A model generated the notes under the pieces. The model had not been told where the DNA came from. It was given only the letters and a program-made list of their open reading frames with translations, and did not search any database. A stretch of 64,000 nucleotides of DNA from Triplophysa rosa (lineage: Eukaryota > Chordata > Actinopteri > Cypriniformes > Nemacheilidae): contig NC_079891.1 of the NCBI RefSeq assembly GCF_024868665.1, positions 30,210,665 through 30,274,664 of the forward strand, given 5' to 3'. This document shows positions 1 to 12,540 of the stretch, in pieces. Both the position numbers and the translations under genes were made by a program. Each line of letters begins with the position of its first letter. Within the stretch, counting starts at the first letter, position 1.

Positions 1-872
1 GTTACAGTATGCATTTGCGTTCTCAGGACTATTGAACAGAATGAAGAATTTAAACAAAATGCATTGAATGAGAATCTGAATGGAAGGGGAGGATCGTAGG
101 AAATCAGTGTGATAAACTGTGAGACAGAGATGATAGATGTCTGCTAGCTGATGTCTGCTATCCTGGCAATTCTTCAGAAAAGAAGTTCACACTTGTCTGT
201 CTGGCCTGCACAACCATTCATTTTTATGTATCAATGATTTCAGTGTTGCCTGCTCCTAAAAGGCACATAAAAACAACACAAGCTGTTGTTGATGGCTTAC
301 ATGTTAGTCAGATAGTCTCTTCGTGTCCAAGTAGGCGATTCTTAGTCAGAATAAGATGCCTTTGCGAGATTAACAAATGTGATAGACCGCTTTGCCTCAG
401 GTCCAAGTATAGCAGCGCTCAAATAAATGCTCTGCTCTGCCTGTTAACCCAGCTTAAATAAGATCTGAACACCGCCCAGCGAGAGCACTTATTATGAGAT
501 GACTTGCAGTACGTTAAGGCATCTAATGATAGTATTGATCTACAACATTTCATCTTGGTGCTAATGGTCCTATTCACATCCGCTGGATCTGGTTAGGAGA
601 AATATTTTTTATCTTCTAAAGCTGTTTGTATTTGACCTTTTTCATAGTGTAATTCAGAAATAACTGGGAAAAGGCCTACAAATAAATGACAGAGTAAACA
701 ACATAACTGCACACATTTGTTTTTACTTTATTCTGTTGACCTTCAGCATAAAGTGGCTTATAGCAGCTCACAACAAATCTGACTTTAGGTTTATGTGGAT
801 ATCAAACTTGAACTAGACCAGTGATTCATTTGAAATGACTAAAACGAACAATCACATGCTGTACATTGAATT

Positions 873-903
<31 letters not shown>

Positions 904-916
904 TGTATCCTCTCAG
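1..916 (+). other. zdhhc8: Intron of zdhhc8 (5' part outside window)
   Basis: No exon was recognised here. The short 75-codon frame at 234-461 has no splice context and no recognisable motif. The stretch ends in a CT microsatellite and the acceptor of the first visible exon. Confidence 0.6.
877..903. repeat. (TC)n microsatellite in a splice-acceptor tract
   Basis: About 13 TC repeats end 13 nt before the exon that starts at 917, with ttgtatcctctcag between. The repeat therefore supplies much of the polypyrimidine tract of this zdhhc8 acceptor. Confidence 0.9.
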
Positions 917-3900
917 GTGTCCGTGGTTAACCAAGGCTATCTCCCCTGTCGTGCCTATATACAATGGCATTGTCTTCCTCTTTGTGTTGGCCAACTTTAG
1001 CATGGCCACCTTCATGGATCCAGGAGTCTTCCCCAGAGGTAGGCTAAGATCCAGCCATGGTTTAGTTTCTAATTCACTCCCTCCTTTTCATATATCTGGA
1101 GGTTCCTTGATTACGATTTCTGGAAAGCTGCCTTTTGTCATCACAACATCATGTGCCCTCTGGCAGGGGTTTTCAAACTTTACAATGCGAGGGACCCCCA
1201 AATATGATGAACCTTTTGTGAGGACCCCCTTTATAAAATACAAATCTATCTATATATTTATATTTTGTATAAAGAAACATTTAAAGGAATAGTTCACCCA
1301 AAAATATAACATAGTATTTCTATTCCTACTATGGAAAGTCAATGGGGACCATTTTTTGGGCGAGCTATTAATTTAAGCTGATGTTAATGTTAGATGAATA
1401 GTAATTGTGATTGTATAAAGACAACATATTAAATAATTGGCTATAGAAATGTTGGATGTATAAACTTAAAGAGAAACAATTAAAATGTATTTGTACTGTA
1501 TATTTTCATTACGTCTTTGCGAAGACTTTCCTGTGGCTCAGTGGTTAGAGCATGGCACTAGCAAAGTATGCATGCACTGCAGCAAGAAGAGATAAATAAA
1601 TAAAAATAAACAAACAAATAAATATGAACACTTTTAAATGAAACAGAAATAGTGTTCAGTAAACTCTTACCATTTTAGCTTTGTCTTTTTATTTATATGG
1701 AGATTTTTTGGGTGGGAACCTTTTGGAGGTCACTGGGGGTCCCCGGACCCCCATTTGAAAACCCCTGATCTACAATTTAATCAGTGACACATCAGTAATG
1801 TTCATGTGAATAAAAAAATATTTTGTTTCTCAGCGGACGAGGACGAAGATAAAGACGACGATTTCCGTGCTCCACTATACAAAAACGTAGAGATAAAGGG
1901 AATTCAGGTGCGCATGAAGTGGTGTGCCACGTGCCACTTCTACAGACCTCCGCGCTGCTCGCATTGCAGTGTGTGTGACAACTGTGTAGAGGTAAGACAC
2001 AAACACACATTTAAAATGATCATGCTGACAAGCGCTCACACACGCATGCCTTCCTTCTCTCTGCAGGAGTTTGACCACCACTGCCCATGGGTGAACAACT
2101 GCATCGCCCGGAGGAATTACCGCTATTTCTTCATGTTCCTGTTGTCTCTTAGTGTTCACATGGTGGGCGTGTTTTCCTTCGGCCTGTTGTTCGTGTTAAA
2201 CCATTTGGAGAAGTTGAGCGCACTCCATACAACTGTGACGTATCCTTCCATAAGAGTAATAGTAGTTCAAAATGAGAGCTCCTCTGATGGCTATGAATGT
2301 TATTGCTTTAAGCGTTGACAGAAACGTTACTTCTGAAAGATTATTTTGTCATCATTTACTCACCCTCATGTCATTATAAACCATGATTTCATTTCCTCTA
2401 CGGAACACAAAAGAAGATATTTTTAAGAACGTTGATAACCAAACAGCATTGACCCCCATTGACTTCCATTTTATGGACACAAAACCACTGAGAAATTTCT
2501 CAAAATATCTTCTTTTGTGTTTTGAACAACACGAGGGCGAATAAATGATGACAGAATTTTTATTTTTGGGTGAACTATCCCTTTTATGTTTGGTAAATGT
2601 TAGTGGACTCCTTAACTCTTGCTTTCTTTAGTCTGGTGGTTATGTGTATAACTGGGCTGTTCTTCATCCCAGTTGTGGGCCTCACTGGATTTCACATGGT
2701 TCTGGTGGCCCGAGGACGCACCACAAACGAACAGGTGAAGTTCGCCTACACAAGCGCACATTTACACACAGTGTTATATGTTAATTCGGCCCTAAGTAGA
2801 ATCGGAGGCACAAGCTCTCACACCCACTCAAAATCACCTTGATGTCTTTCCAACTTGATTGCCATCTGTTTTTCGATCACGACATCTGTTATCCAGCCTG
2901 TTTTTATTATGCATCGCGGCCTGCGTGTCAAGGACAGTTCTTTTCCACTTTCCCGGTATGTTGAAAAAAAGAATTCCTTTCTCTCTTTATTCTCAGGTGA
3001 CAGGAAAGTTCAGAGGAGGAGTGAATCCCTTCACTCGGGGTTGCTGTGGCAACGTGAAACATGTCTTGTGTAGTCCACTCGCTCCAAGGTAATGGAGATA
3101 CTGACACATACTGACTCCTACACACAGCACACACACACACACACACACACTTATATAAAATATGTAAGAAGTCACTCACAAACCCACACACCTACCTTTA
3201 GTGTGAAAGTCAATAGTAACATCAAACGCTTCGGTTGGTTTCCACTACACCTGACAGCTGGATGCATGGCTCTTGCATGCTCTTACTCTGGTGTAGATGG
3301 TTGTTTTAACTCACTTTTAAAGGAATTTATATTCAATTTATTTTAGATTCGCAAAACAGTGGGGATACTTAAGGGTTGCACGGCGTAACGGTGCTACAGT
3401 AGCATTGTAATGCTAAAGCTTCAAAATACCCACAATGGCGTAGTATCGTAGTACTGACCCGTAACTAATGTTGCATGTGCGCATCACCATTCATTTGTAT
3501 ACTTACATCTGCCTTTTTGCTGTTTTTCTCTGCTAAATAAATCTGTATTTTGAACGACTTGGACAAGATAACGATTCAGTGAGTCATTCATCAAGACACT
3601 TCCTTCGTTCTTGATTCAGTCATTTAAAACAAATTATTTTTAAGGGTGTGTTCACATATGCCATGTTTGGTTAGTGCGGTTTATTTGTGCAAGTGTGAAC
3701 GCTGCCACCCGATCCCTGGTGCGCACCAAACAAGCGGACCGAGACCGCTGAAAAGATGGGTCTCGGTCCACTTTCAAACAAACTTTTGCGCGGTTCAATT
3801 GAAATATGAACGCAACAAGGACCAAAGGCAGGAAGTGATAATAATATACGACCCGAAAATCAAGTGATTTGGTAATATAAAAGGAGTGTTTATTAGATCT

Positions 3901-6900
3901 GTGCTTGCGCATGTAACGAAGGAATTCCTGGCGCCGTTTTGACTGCCTTAAAGACTTCATGAGGTCTTCGCGAGTTACCGGCTTGCTAAAAATACATACA
4001 CTGAGCATGTATAACCCAGCACACGGCATTGTTTTGGATGCTGGTAAGTTCCATTTTAAAATATAAATCATAAAAGCTGTCCAATCACGTTGGGACTTTC
4101 ACGTAAGCTGTTTGGTTCAATATCTTTAGGTTCCAGGACTACATTTATTTTTAATTTTTTTGGTCTGGACCAAAAGAACCAAACTACAAATAAGAACGCA
4201 CCCTAAAACAAATAATTAACTGACTCCGTAAAAAAGGCCGCCACCTACTGGCCGTTTTAATTTCACATTTAAAAGCAAGCCTAACATTTCTCTTTATGAA
4301 CATTGCTGTATAAATTACATTTGTCGTACAATTGAATTAGTTCCCATGTGAAAAATGTTCTAGTGTACGTTAGTAGTCCTACTACAGTATACTTTACTAA
4401 AATGCCAAGACATAGTGTTTATGAGTGTTACCTTTTAAATATTAAAGTATACTACAGTATTTGCTACAATTTATCGAGTTACTAAAGTTAAGACTACAAA
4501 ATATTGTAGTGTACAGTATAATACAGTTTACTATAGTAAATACAAAATGTTTCATTTAGATCTGTGTATTAAGGAAATTCGGTTCATTTTGTAGCATCGT
4601 GATACGACTTGGTATTGTGATATTTCAGCCGGTATAAGATATATTTATGGTACCGTGACAGCCCTACAGCAAATGAGAGATTTAGTTGAGAAGAACTATA
4701 AAGCAGATTATAAGATCAAACATAAAATGACAAGTAATAAGAAATGCAAAGTCACGTTTTTGTTGTGCAAAACATCAGCTATATTGAAGATAATAAGTTC
4801 CTACTGTATAAAATCTACACTTGTGGTCAAAGATTTTACAAACACCTTTCAGAATCTGGAAAATGTTGAGAATTCAAGAAAAATACTTTAGTCATCTAAA
4901 CCGCATCCTGTTTTGTATAAAACCACTAAAATGACTAACAAACAAACTACTTCCATTAAGATGAGAGTTTGTGGAAAAAGTGGTTGTTTATAACTAGTGG
5001 ACAGCCTAGAGGGGTTTGTAGAAGAATGGAAAGTACTTAGGAAGGTACTCTACAGTTTTCCTACCCCGCATTATGAAACTCAGAACAGGAAGAGCATATA
5101 GTGCTGAAGAATTTAATCTGTTTCAAAAACAATGGGGCGAGAGAAAGTGATTACCGTATAAACAGATCTAAGCCAAGGTTAATGAATTGTTAAGGTGAGG
5201 ACATCATAAAAAAACAGAGGGTCAAATGTGACGTCAAGATGTTGCTAAGAACCAGCACAACACAGATTTGTTCTGGAGTTCTCTTTTTAGTTTCTCACCT
5301 CATCTCACATCTGCTCTTGTGTTTCTTTGTTCTGCAGATACATTTCCTATCCCAGGAAGAAAACTCCCGTCGCTGTCAAACCTCCGTTCCTCCGTCCTGA
5401 CCTGTCTAACCGCCACGTCACTGTAAAAGTCAGCGACAATGGTATCCATAGCAACATCTTACGAACCAAAGTGAGTCCGCAAAAGCTTTTAATTTTCTGC
5501 CTACAACCAGTTATTTCAATGGTTTTATTGTAAGCTACAATACCTGTTACTCATAACTGCGTCCATGCACTCATTGTTTAGATGCTGAGTTAAACAAAAG
5601 TGGAGTTTTAATCTATGATGATATGTTGCCCAATTGGTAGAGAATTGCATCATGTTTTCAATTCCCAGTGAACACAAGAAAAAAATATATAGTTTGAATG
5701 CACTATAAATCGTTTTGAATAAAAGTATCTGTCAAATGCGTCTATGCAAATGTACCAGTTAGAAAAGACCAGTAAGAAAAAGTTCCCTTTCCCTTAGTCA
5801 AAGTTCTATATAGTTTATAAACTATAAACCAACTGCCATTTGCTTTAGTCCAAGACCAGTCTGGACGGTGTGGATGATAAAAGTTTAGATGTACAGCCAC
5901 CACTACCGCCCAAAGCAGACCGCTACAACCAGCTCAAGAGTCAACTCACCTCCAGTGAAGGTAAGTAGCACTTAAAGGAGCCAGTCATATGATTCACTGA
6001 AGAATCATTCATTCACCGAATTATTCACAGCCAACACTTTAACATATTTTCTTACCTGCACCTCTACTGCCATCTGGTGGTGTATCTAATTGCAAAACTG
6101 TTATTCGATTCATTTGTTTAACCTTATCTAGAGAGTTCCCTGTCCAGCAAGCCTACAAATCCATCCACCCCAGCAATGTACAAATACAGGCCATCCTTCG
6201 GCACCATGCCCAAAGTACACTATCACGCAACAGGAGAGAAGGTGGGAGAAACAAACTCAATCTTTTGTGAACTGCGTTTTATTCGATTGTGAATTAATCA
6301 TAAATACTTTTTTTTACATTTTTATGCATTTGGCAGATGCTTTAAAACCAAAGCGACTTACACTGCATTATACTATACATTTGTTTCTGAGTATGTGCAA
6401 TCCCTGGGATCGAACCCATGACCTACAGCTTATACACCCACTTTGAGAACACATTGGGGGCAAATCAGTGATTTTGTTATTATGAAGGTTTTGGGATTTT
6501 GAATATTGAAAAGTTAGTAAAGCAAAGACAAATTTTGACATGACTAATCAAATGTAAGCAAATTTGTACAATTTACATTGTGATGCTTCCTTGTGCAGAT
6601 GCTATGATATCTTTGCCTATAAAATATTAGTGAATCATCTCTGAATCATGCTAGCTTAACATAAGGTTTTGGAACATCATGCCAGCTTGATTAAATGCAG
6701 TGAATTCATGTAAATTCACATTAAAAAAATCAATTTTCACTTTAATTGTTATAGCGTACAGTATGTCTTTAAATTTCAGTGAGGTTTTTAATGAATAAGT
6801 TTAACAGTCTAAATAAAATATATTCATTTAGTTTAGGTTCAGTTTTTCGTTTAATTGTAGTTTTACTACTTATTTTACACTTCTCCTGGCAAGATCTTGG

Positions 6901-9553
6901 ATTTTTTTTATCAAGTTTTAAAATGAAAGAACTTTTATAAAAGATATTTTATATATTGTTATTTTACTTTTTAAATTGTTATAGACATTGTTTGAGTTAT
7001 TGTGTATAATGATCTTTGTGAAGTTTTTGTTGGTATTTTGGTGTAAAGTTGTGATACCGTGAGTAGCCTTTTGTGCTGATATGACATTAAAACTTCACTT
7101 TTTATTTCGATGTCAACAGCGTGCAGTAGGTTACACTGTGTATATCAAAGTTTTTAAAAAATTGTCTTTCACTCACCTTCAAATTGTTAGAAATCTGTAT
7201 AAATTTCTTTGGAAGAATGTCAGTAACCAAACAGTTCTTGGCCACCATAGACTACCGTAGTAGAAAAAACTGCTTCATAAATTTCTTTGTTCTGTTGAAC
7301 ACAAAATAAGATATTTTGAGGAATGTAGGAAAGCAAACAGTTCTGGGGCACTTTTGACTACCATTGTACATTTTCTGGGTTTTTGATTATTTACAATGTA
7401 AGTCTTAATTGCTTTCTCATAATTCTTCTTCTCTGTCCCTAGATCATAATGTCTGAGAACGGTAAACCCTCTTCAGTTTTAGAGGAGAGAGTTCATGATT
7501 ACCGTTCAGAGCCAAATCTGGATCTGCCGGACTACCGCAGCCCTCCTCTCCATCGAACGTACCAGTCCTCCCCTTTCCAGCTGGACTCCTTCAGCACCAC
7601 GTCTCGCTCGTTCAGTCTTAAACAGGGCGTAAACAGGTCTGACCGTGTACCACTAGGGGGCGACAAACCTGAAACGGTCACCTCCACCCCTCACAAAGGA
7701 GTCTTTTCTCCTGGAACCCTGTCTGGCCGTAACGGCAGTCTCTCCTACGATAGCTTGCTGACCCCCAGTATAACGCCATCCGTGGGCGAGTGTGCCGCCC
7801 ACCCGGGGGTCCCCTCTATGGGATTCCACTCACCTTACCTGCCCACTAAAATGTGCCATGTGCGAGGGCCCGAGTATCAGCGGCATGCCGCCCCCCCGTC
7901 CTATAGCCCTGTGCATGTAGGGGCGATGTATGGCCGCCAGTCCCCACACTCAAGAGAGCGCGAACGAGACCCCTCACCCGTCCGTTATGACAACCTCTCC
8001 AAAACCATCATGGCCTCCATCCAGGAGAGAAAAGAGCTCGAGGAGAGAGAAAAGCTTATGCACACCCAAGCATACGCCTTCGCCAATGATTCAGGTGTGT
8101 TTGACACCTGTTCTGGAACCGCCTATGGACTTCCATCCGGGGTGTGCTACACCGATGGCCACAGAGGCCCTACCCCTCCCGTGTGCGGATCTCGGGATAA
8201 CTTGATAGGAGGGGTGGGATACCCTCCCAGAACCCCCATTCTTCGTTCCTCAGCCTCCTCGCTGGTCAGAGCGCCGAGGGCTTCCACAACGTCTCTCCAC
8301 ACAGATGGAAGCAATGGGGGAAGTATGCAGGGCAGAATAGCTGAGCATCAATATCGCTCACCGATGCACCAGTCGCATCACTCCCCAACAACTGTGCCCT
8401 GTTCACCCTCATACACACATCAGAAGGTTGCCTTCATTAGCGCCCTGGAGAGGGCGGAGTCACCACATATGGGTACAAGGTATGACACATAGCATCCACT
8501 TTTAACCAATCAGCAAAGAGGGTGAGGAAAGATGCATGATGTATAGACTAAAGAGATAAAGATATGTATGCTCTGATCCAGTTGGGTCAGCTGACTTGAA
8601 AAAGAAATGCGCAGTGTGTCTTTATGATGGTAGTTACATTTTTTGTACATCACATTTGTTTTGTTCATTATTATTTAACTACATGCACATGGGCATAGTT
8701 AAATAGCCTGTATTTTTATTATTATTTTGCCTTTCTGCAGAGAACAAAAAAGTATGTTGTGATTATGTATTTGTCAGCCAAATAAATGTAGCATTTTTCA
8801 CTTTTCATCCGCATTATCATGTTTCTTTTTCTGCATGCCTGTCCACGTGGCATTGAGAAGGTGCCACGTTTTCTACGTCTGGTGTACATTTGCGTCATCT
8901 CTACTTTCTGACGCATAGCCCGAAATCATTGTGTTATCGTTCATTTTGATTCAATATCCATTCGTGAATTTTTCTTTTGTGTAATGTTGCTTTGATGTAT
9001 TTTCTCTTGCTTTTTATGCATGTGATGCTTTTTTCATTTTTACTGTGTATGTATATTGATTTTATTTCTACTAACATCAAAATGCATGATTTGATCCTTC
9101 ATACTTTTAAGCCATGATATTTTCTTAAGTATAATTATATTTCATTATATCAATTATACTGAATGTTAAATATGTCATCTTCTGACACTCTTTCATCCCA
9201 TTCTATTATGTGTCCCATTCTTCATGGACTCTTTAGGAACTTCATGAACGCTTCATCTTTAACATCTCAATCCATTTACAACATTTAAATCTCTACCTGT
9301 CTCACGAAGGGCAGAAGAGGCTAACGGTTAACAATACAGTTGGAAAAGAACCACCTCAAATATGTCTTCCTGCTATTTTTTTCTACATAGAGAGGACCTC
9401 GGTCAAGGTAAAGTCAACGGACAGCTCAAGTACGGCCTAGCACGTGACTGCCATCTAGGGACACCTTCCGGAACTCCACTGAGTCCCAGCAGACACACTA
9501 ACGTTAAAAAGGTCACAGGGGTGGGTGGAACTACATACGAGATCTCCGTTTGA
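917..9553 (+). CDS. zdhhc8: Palmitoyltransferase ZDHHC8, 5' exon missing (10 exons, 733 residues visible)
   Basis: Exons read from splice sites: 917-1038, 1834-1991, 2067-2239, 2632-2734, 2997-3088, 5338-5470, 5849-5960, 6132-6241, 7443-8479, 9391-9553 (stop TGA 9551-9553). All junction phases close. The product transfers palmitate to cysteines of membrane proteins at Golgi, plasma membrane and synapses. Visible: a membrane segment in exon 1; the zinc-binding cysteine-rich domain ([20 protein letters not shown]); the catalytic [12 protein letters not shown] with its cysteine at visible residue 99 (about 135 in the full protein); two further membrane segments; the TTNE motif (TTxE); and a GCCGN cysteine pair. 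The long proline/serine-rich tail in the 1037-nt exon contains [20 protein letters not shown], a ZDHHC8 hallmark. The protein ends TTYEISV, a PDZ ligand. The last exon (KVNGQ...GLAR...KKVTGVGG) fits ZDHHC8 better than its paralogue ZDHHC5. The start codon and first membrane segment lie left of the window. Confidence 0.95.
1164..1767. mobile_element. hAT-like non-autonomous element in a zdhhc8 intron
   Basis: The left end caggggttttcaaac matches the reverse complement of the right end atttgaaaacccctg (14 of 15). Both ends continue with runs of gaccccc-type sequence in opposite orientation. The inside carries an Angel-like fragment (about 1284-1368) and a tRNA-type SINE head (about 1527-1590). 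No clear 8-bp target duplication was found. The CAGGGGTTTTCAAA terminus is typical of hAT-type fish MITEs. Confidence 0.6.
1527..1590 (+). mobile_element. tRNA-derived SINE fragment
   Basis: Contains cctgtggctcagtggttaga, a tRNA A-box-like head common in cyprinid SINEs. The rest of the element is lost or degraded. Confidence 0.5.
2343..2585. mobile_element. Angel-like foldback MITE
   Basis: Starts with gtcatcatttactcaccctc and ends with its near inverse (ataaatgatgacagaattt, then gggtgaactatccctttt). The middle has inverted arms with aacacaaaagaagatattt and aaaatatcttcttttgtgtt. It lies in the zdhhc8 intron between exons ending 2239 and starting 2632. Same family as the copies at 7160, 16498, 31955, 37258, 45243, 48688 and 57733. 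Confidence 0.8.
3122..3150. repeat. (CA)n microsatellite
   Basis: An interrupted then continuous CA run, 34 nt after the donor of the exon ending 3088. Confidence 0.9.
3372..4665. mobile_element. Composite MITE-like element in zdhhc8 intron 3089-5337
   Basis: The left end agggttgcacggcgtaacg and the right end ggtaccgtgacagccct are imperfect inverses. Inner parts also mirror each other (gtatcgtagtac and atcgtgatacgac). A second element is nested at about 3643-4204. No transposase frame is present. Confidence 0.5.
3643..4204. mobile_element. Nested MITE (agggtgtgttcac ... gaacgcaccct)
   Basis: The termini agggtgtgttc and gaacgcaccct are inverted with one mismatch. Subterminal ttggtctggaccaaa-like and gtctcggtcc sequences are typical of a common fish MITE. 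The frames inside (3646-3867 +, 3652-4071 -) look like chance ORFs across the element. Confidence 0.6.
5623..5755 (+). mobile_element. tRNA-derived SINE, degraded
   Basis: A degenerate tRNA-like head (caattggtagagaattgcat, then tttcaattcccagtg) is followed by the tail ttgaataaaagtatctgtca, the usual ending of fish tRNA SINEs. It lies in the zdhhc8 intron 5471-5848. Confidence 0.6.
6317..6440 (-). mobile_element. tRNA-derived SINE, antisense
   Basis: Reverse strand shows a B-box-like ggttcgatcccagggattg and the tail agcatctgccaaatgcataa. It sits in the zdhhc8 intron 6242-7442; the rest of that intron is AT-rich without recognisable features except the Angel-like copy at 7160. Confidence 0.7.
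7160..7380. mobile_element. Angel-like foldback MITE, diverged
   Basis: Contains aatctgtataaatttctttg, ccaaacagttcttggccacc and ttctgttgaacacaaaataa in the family order. The right terminus has decayed. It ends about 60 nt before the acceptor of the large zdhhc8 exon at 7443. Confidence 0.65.
8480..9390 (+). other. zdhhc8: Last intron of zdhhc8
   Basis: An AT-rich intron between exons ending 8479 and starting 9391. Nothing else was recognised. Reading through the donor at 8480 adds only YDT and then a stop, which would remove the PDZ ligand. Confidence 0.7.
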
Positions 9554-11687
9554 TGGACAGCTGTGAGGAAAAGCACTGCCATGGCAACAATACCTCCACT
9601 TGTGCTCAAGAGAAAGAGTCTTTTTACTAAACCTAAATTGACCAATCAGGATAGAAAGACTTTCCATGTGGCTCAGTGTAAAATATATGATGCTTTGTTA
9701 AAGCAGCCTTCAGGACACGTGTAGATCACACACAACAGAAAGTACTGGTTTTATGGCTTAAAATAGAAATGTACAAAAATATACAGTTAAGGGCTGAATA
9801 CGTGGTGTCGGTTCAATTGTTTGTGTATATAAAAGGTCAATTATTGAATGCAAAGGTGCTCAGTATGCCATCTTTCTGGTCTCATAAACGCACTTGAATG
9901 TGAGTGTATATGTACATGTCCAAACGCCATTACTAGTATATTTCAGTCATGATACTGAATTAACAATCAGGGTTATTTTTCCTCCATCATCCCATACCCA
10001 GTTGCGAGACCCCAAACAAATTGTAACAGCACTTGTGTACTCTTTAAAAACCCAATCAGAAGATTATTTTTAGATATGGTTCTTGTCATAAACATTTTTT
10101 CTAATCTAAAACTTCAAGCTGCCATAGTCATAAGACATACGTGTATATGGAATATTAAAAGAGAAAAGGTTAGTATGTTGACTGGGTGGATACTGGCCAT
10201 TATCACCAGTCTGTTAAAACTTTCTTTCAAACTTTGTTTTACTTTGTAAAAGTATTTTATAGTGGAAGAGATAGCTTGAGTACTGAATATATAAACAAAC
10301 ACTGTGTATTAGCAGTACTTTCTGAAGCCATATGTGATCGTATTTGTACAGTGATGATGTTCTTCATCTTTCAACAAACATGGAAGTTCTTGTTGCCTTT
10401 TAAGTTTTGAAGATGAATTATTCAGGTGTACTAAATTTAATGTCCACAATCCTCAAGTTTTTTTTTATTTCTATTAATGATAGACTAAAAGAATGATTAT
10501 TCGTGGCTTTATTCCAAAAAGGATTATGAGAGTCAACACTTTTTTTTATAACGTGTCTTTTTCTTTCAATAGTTACAATGTCAGATTTTATACTGAAGTT
10601 CAAATCAGAAGTGGGTGTTTGTGTTTTGTGTGAATATGTTTTTTTTAAACATTTTATAATTTATTTGTACAAACTAGTATGCGTTGTCAATTTTTAGGTG
10701 TGAAAGTATAGTACTTTCTGTTTTCAGCATAGTTTTAGAACGTTGAACGCGAACGATGTGCAGTTAAGATAACTTTTCAAGGGGATAAAAATCAAGGTGA
10801 AAATACTTTGTTATTGGAATGCTGGATCCATTTGAGATCTTCTGAAATTTAAAAGTATATTAATAATAATTGAAAACTTGACACATGAAAACAATAGCTG
10901 ATAATTGCTTCTTATTACCTTTGCACATCATTTAATTCTTGAATACCCAACATGCCCTTGTGATAAACACTGACAAGGGATTTTTATTGTGGATTGAATA
11001 GAATTGGAGAATTTGTAAAACCTCTCACCTCTCCTTTCACCTTTAACAGTGGTTGTAAATCATAATAAATTTGGATTCAATTCAACAGTGGGGCAATAGG
11101 AAACTAGAAGAATCTTCCAAACAAAAGTCTTCTGTATAAAAAAAGTGTGTATTGTGTTTTAACAAAGTGTAATGATCACGTTTAAAAAGAGGAAACGTAT
11201 TAAGGGTTGATATATTTTGATTGAGCAACATGTTTCTTTATCATTGGCTTTTGATTAGGTTAAGCAATCGTTTTGACTTCATGGAGAAAACAAAATTTAG
11301 GGGGATTAAAAGAGCCTACAAAATGATTGTCATTACTTAAATCTTTTTTTTCACAAACAGCACAGCACAAAACTTCACACTGTGGCTTGTTTCATGATTT
11401 CGGACGAAGTAAACGTTATAGGGAGTGTTTTGAAATTAACTGTTGATCGTGTAGATGTCTTGAAGACTGAAGAACATAAGTATGAAAATGACCCAGTTCT
11501 TCAGATGACTCGTCAAGAAATTGGTTCGTAATTTCCTCACAGATCTGCCTTAGGGGTGTAAGAGACTATAAACTGACTGACAAGAGTCCTGACAGTTTGA
11601 TCCATGTGAAAAATCCTGGAAAAAATGGACTTCGTTCAGTCGAAAAAAGGGTTTCATTCAACCAATTTAAATATGTTATAGTAAGGA

Positions 11688-11781
11688 TTCACATCTATAT
11701 TTTATAACTTGAGCCAATGAAAAATAAATAACTTTTCTTTATTATTTTTCATTGGCTCAAGTTATAAAATATAGATGTGAA
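11688..11781. repeat. Perfect 40-bp inverted repeat (hairpin)
   Basis: The arm 11688-11727 is the exact reverse complement of 11742-11781, with a 14-nt loop. Outside the perfect arms, similarity continues with gaps (gtttcattcaaccaattt on the left, ttaattggttgatgaaact on the right), so the whole foldback covers about 11637-11818. Confidence 0.95.
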
Positions 11782-12132
11782 AAAATGTGTTAATTGGTTG
11801 ATGAAACTCTTTTTTTCAGTGAGCTCCTTGATGATGTGCATATAAATCATGTTTATGGAAAGGCCTTTACAGATCTTTGAGCTCCATTTCTGTAAATATT
11901 TCACTGTGTTTGGTCAAATGGCATCATGGCTCCTGATGGTGAAGTGCTAAGTTTATCACTGCCGCTGTCTGGCACAGCGTCACCTTCTGTTTAAAAGAAA
12001 CGTGTACAGTAAAAAAAATACAACTACGGGACTTTTTTCTGTGATTGAGTATTTCGTTCTGATGAAATGAAGACATTATAGTTTCATATCAAGGTACATC
12101 TATTATTTTTGTTCATCAAGGGAAAAAAGCAG

Positions 12133-12138
12133 AATAAA
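12133..12138 (+). terminator. zdhhc8: Likely zdhhc8 poly(A) signal
   Basis: AATAAA followed 15-40 nt later by T-rich sequence. It lies about 400 nt before the TATA-like box of the next gene. Confidence 0.45.
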
Positions 12139-12533
12139 TATAACTTTAACATTAGTTTCTGTCTCTTCTTTATCCTTATCCTCGGGAAATGTGCAGTGTG
12201 CTGGCAGGAGTTTGAAAGACTGTAATGTCAAAATTTATCAGCATTATAACCACAGTAATGCCATGGAAGAACCACCGATTCCCCAAAGACCCTTTTGTGA
12301 AATAGAAATGTTCGTCAAATGTTAAAGGTGAAGAACCTTTTTAAAGATTGTAGACAACAAATGAATAAATATTTTAGCTCCGCGTTAAATAAATAATAAG
12401 ATAAAATACAATAACTTGAAATGTTACACAATTACAATATCAAAAGGGCTAATTTAGTGTGAATGCGTTTCTATAGTGTGCTTGTATCATGTTTGTTGGT
12501 CCGCTTATATCGGAGAGAAGTCATGGGAAACTT

Positions 12534-12540
12534 TATAAAA
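12534..12540 (+). promoter_or_regulatory. TATA-like box of the CUB-receptor gene
   Basis: The sequence tataaaa lies 284 nt before the chosen start codon at 12818 and is followed by a CpG-richer stretch (about 12640-12860) that would be the 5' leader. The TSS is inferred only. Confidence 0.35.

Larger units (their letters stand above)
9554..12150 (+). other. zdhhc8: Presumed zdhhc8 3' UTR
   Basis: No convincing coding frame is present. Candidate poly(A) signals are AATAAA at 11064 and at 12133-12138; the latter is followed by a T-rich stretch (ttagtttctgtctcttctt) as expected for a cleavage site. The UTR would then be about 2.6 kb. Contains a long hairpin at 11688-11781. The extent is inferred, not shown by transcripts. 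Confidence 0.5.

Noticed and set aside
3646..4071. Frames of 73 and 139 codons in the zdhhc8 intron
   Set aside because: Both lie within an inverted-repeat MITE; no transposase motif.
6317..6440. tRNA gene
   Set aside because: Only the B-box-like part is preserved and the characteristic SINE tail follows; it is a SINE.
8470..8492. Large zdhhc8 exon ending at the in-frame stop at 8490
   Set aside because: The donor at 8480 and the exon at 9391 restore the conserved C-terminus with TTYEISV; the read-through form could exist only as a minor isoform.
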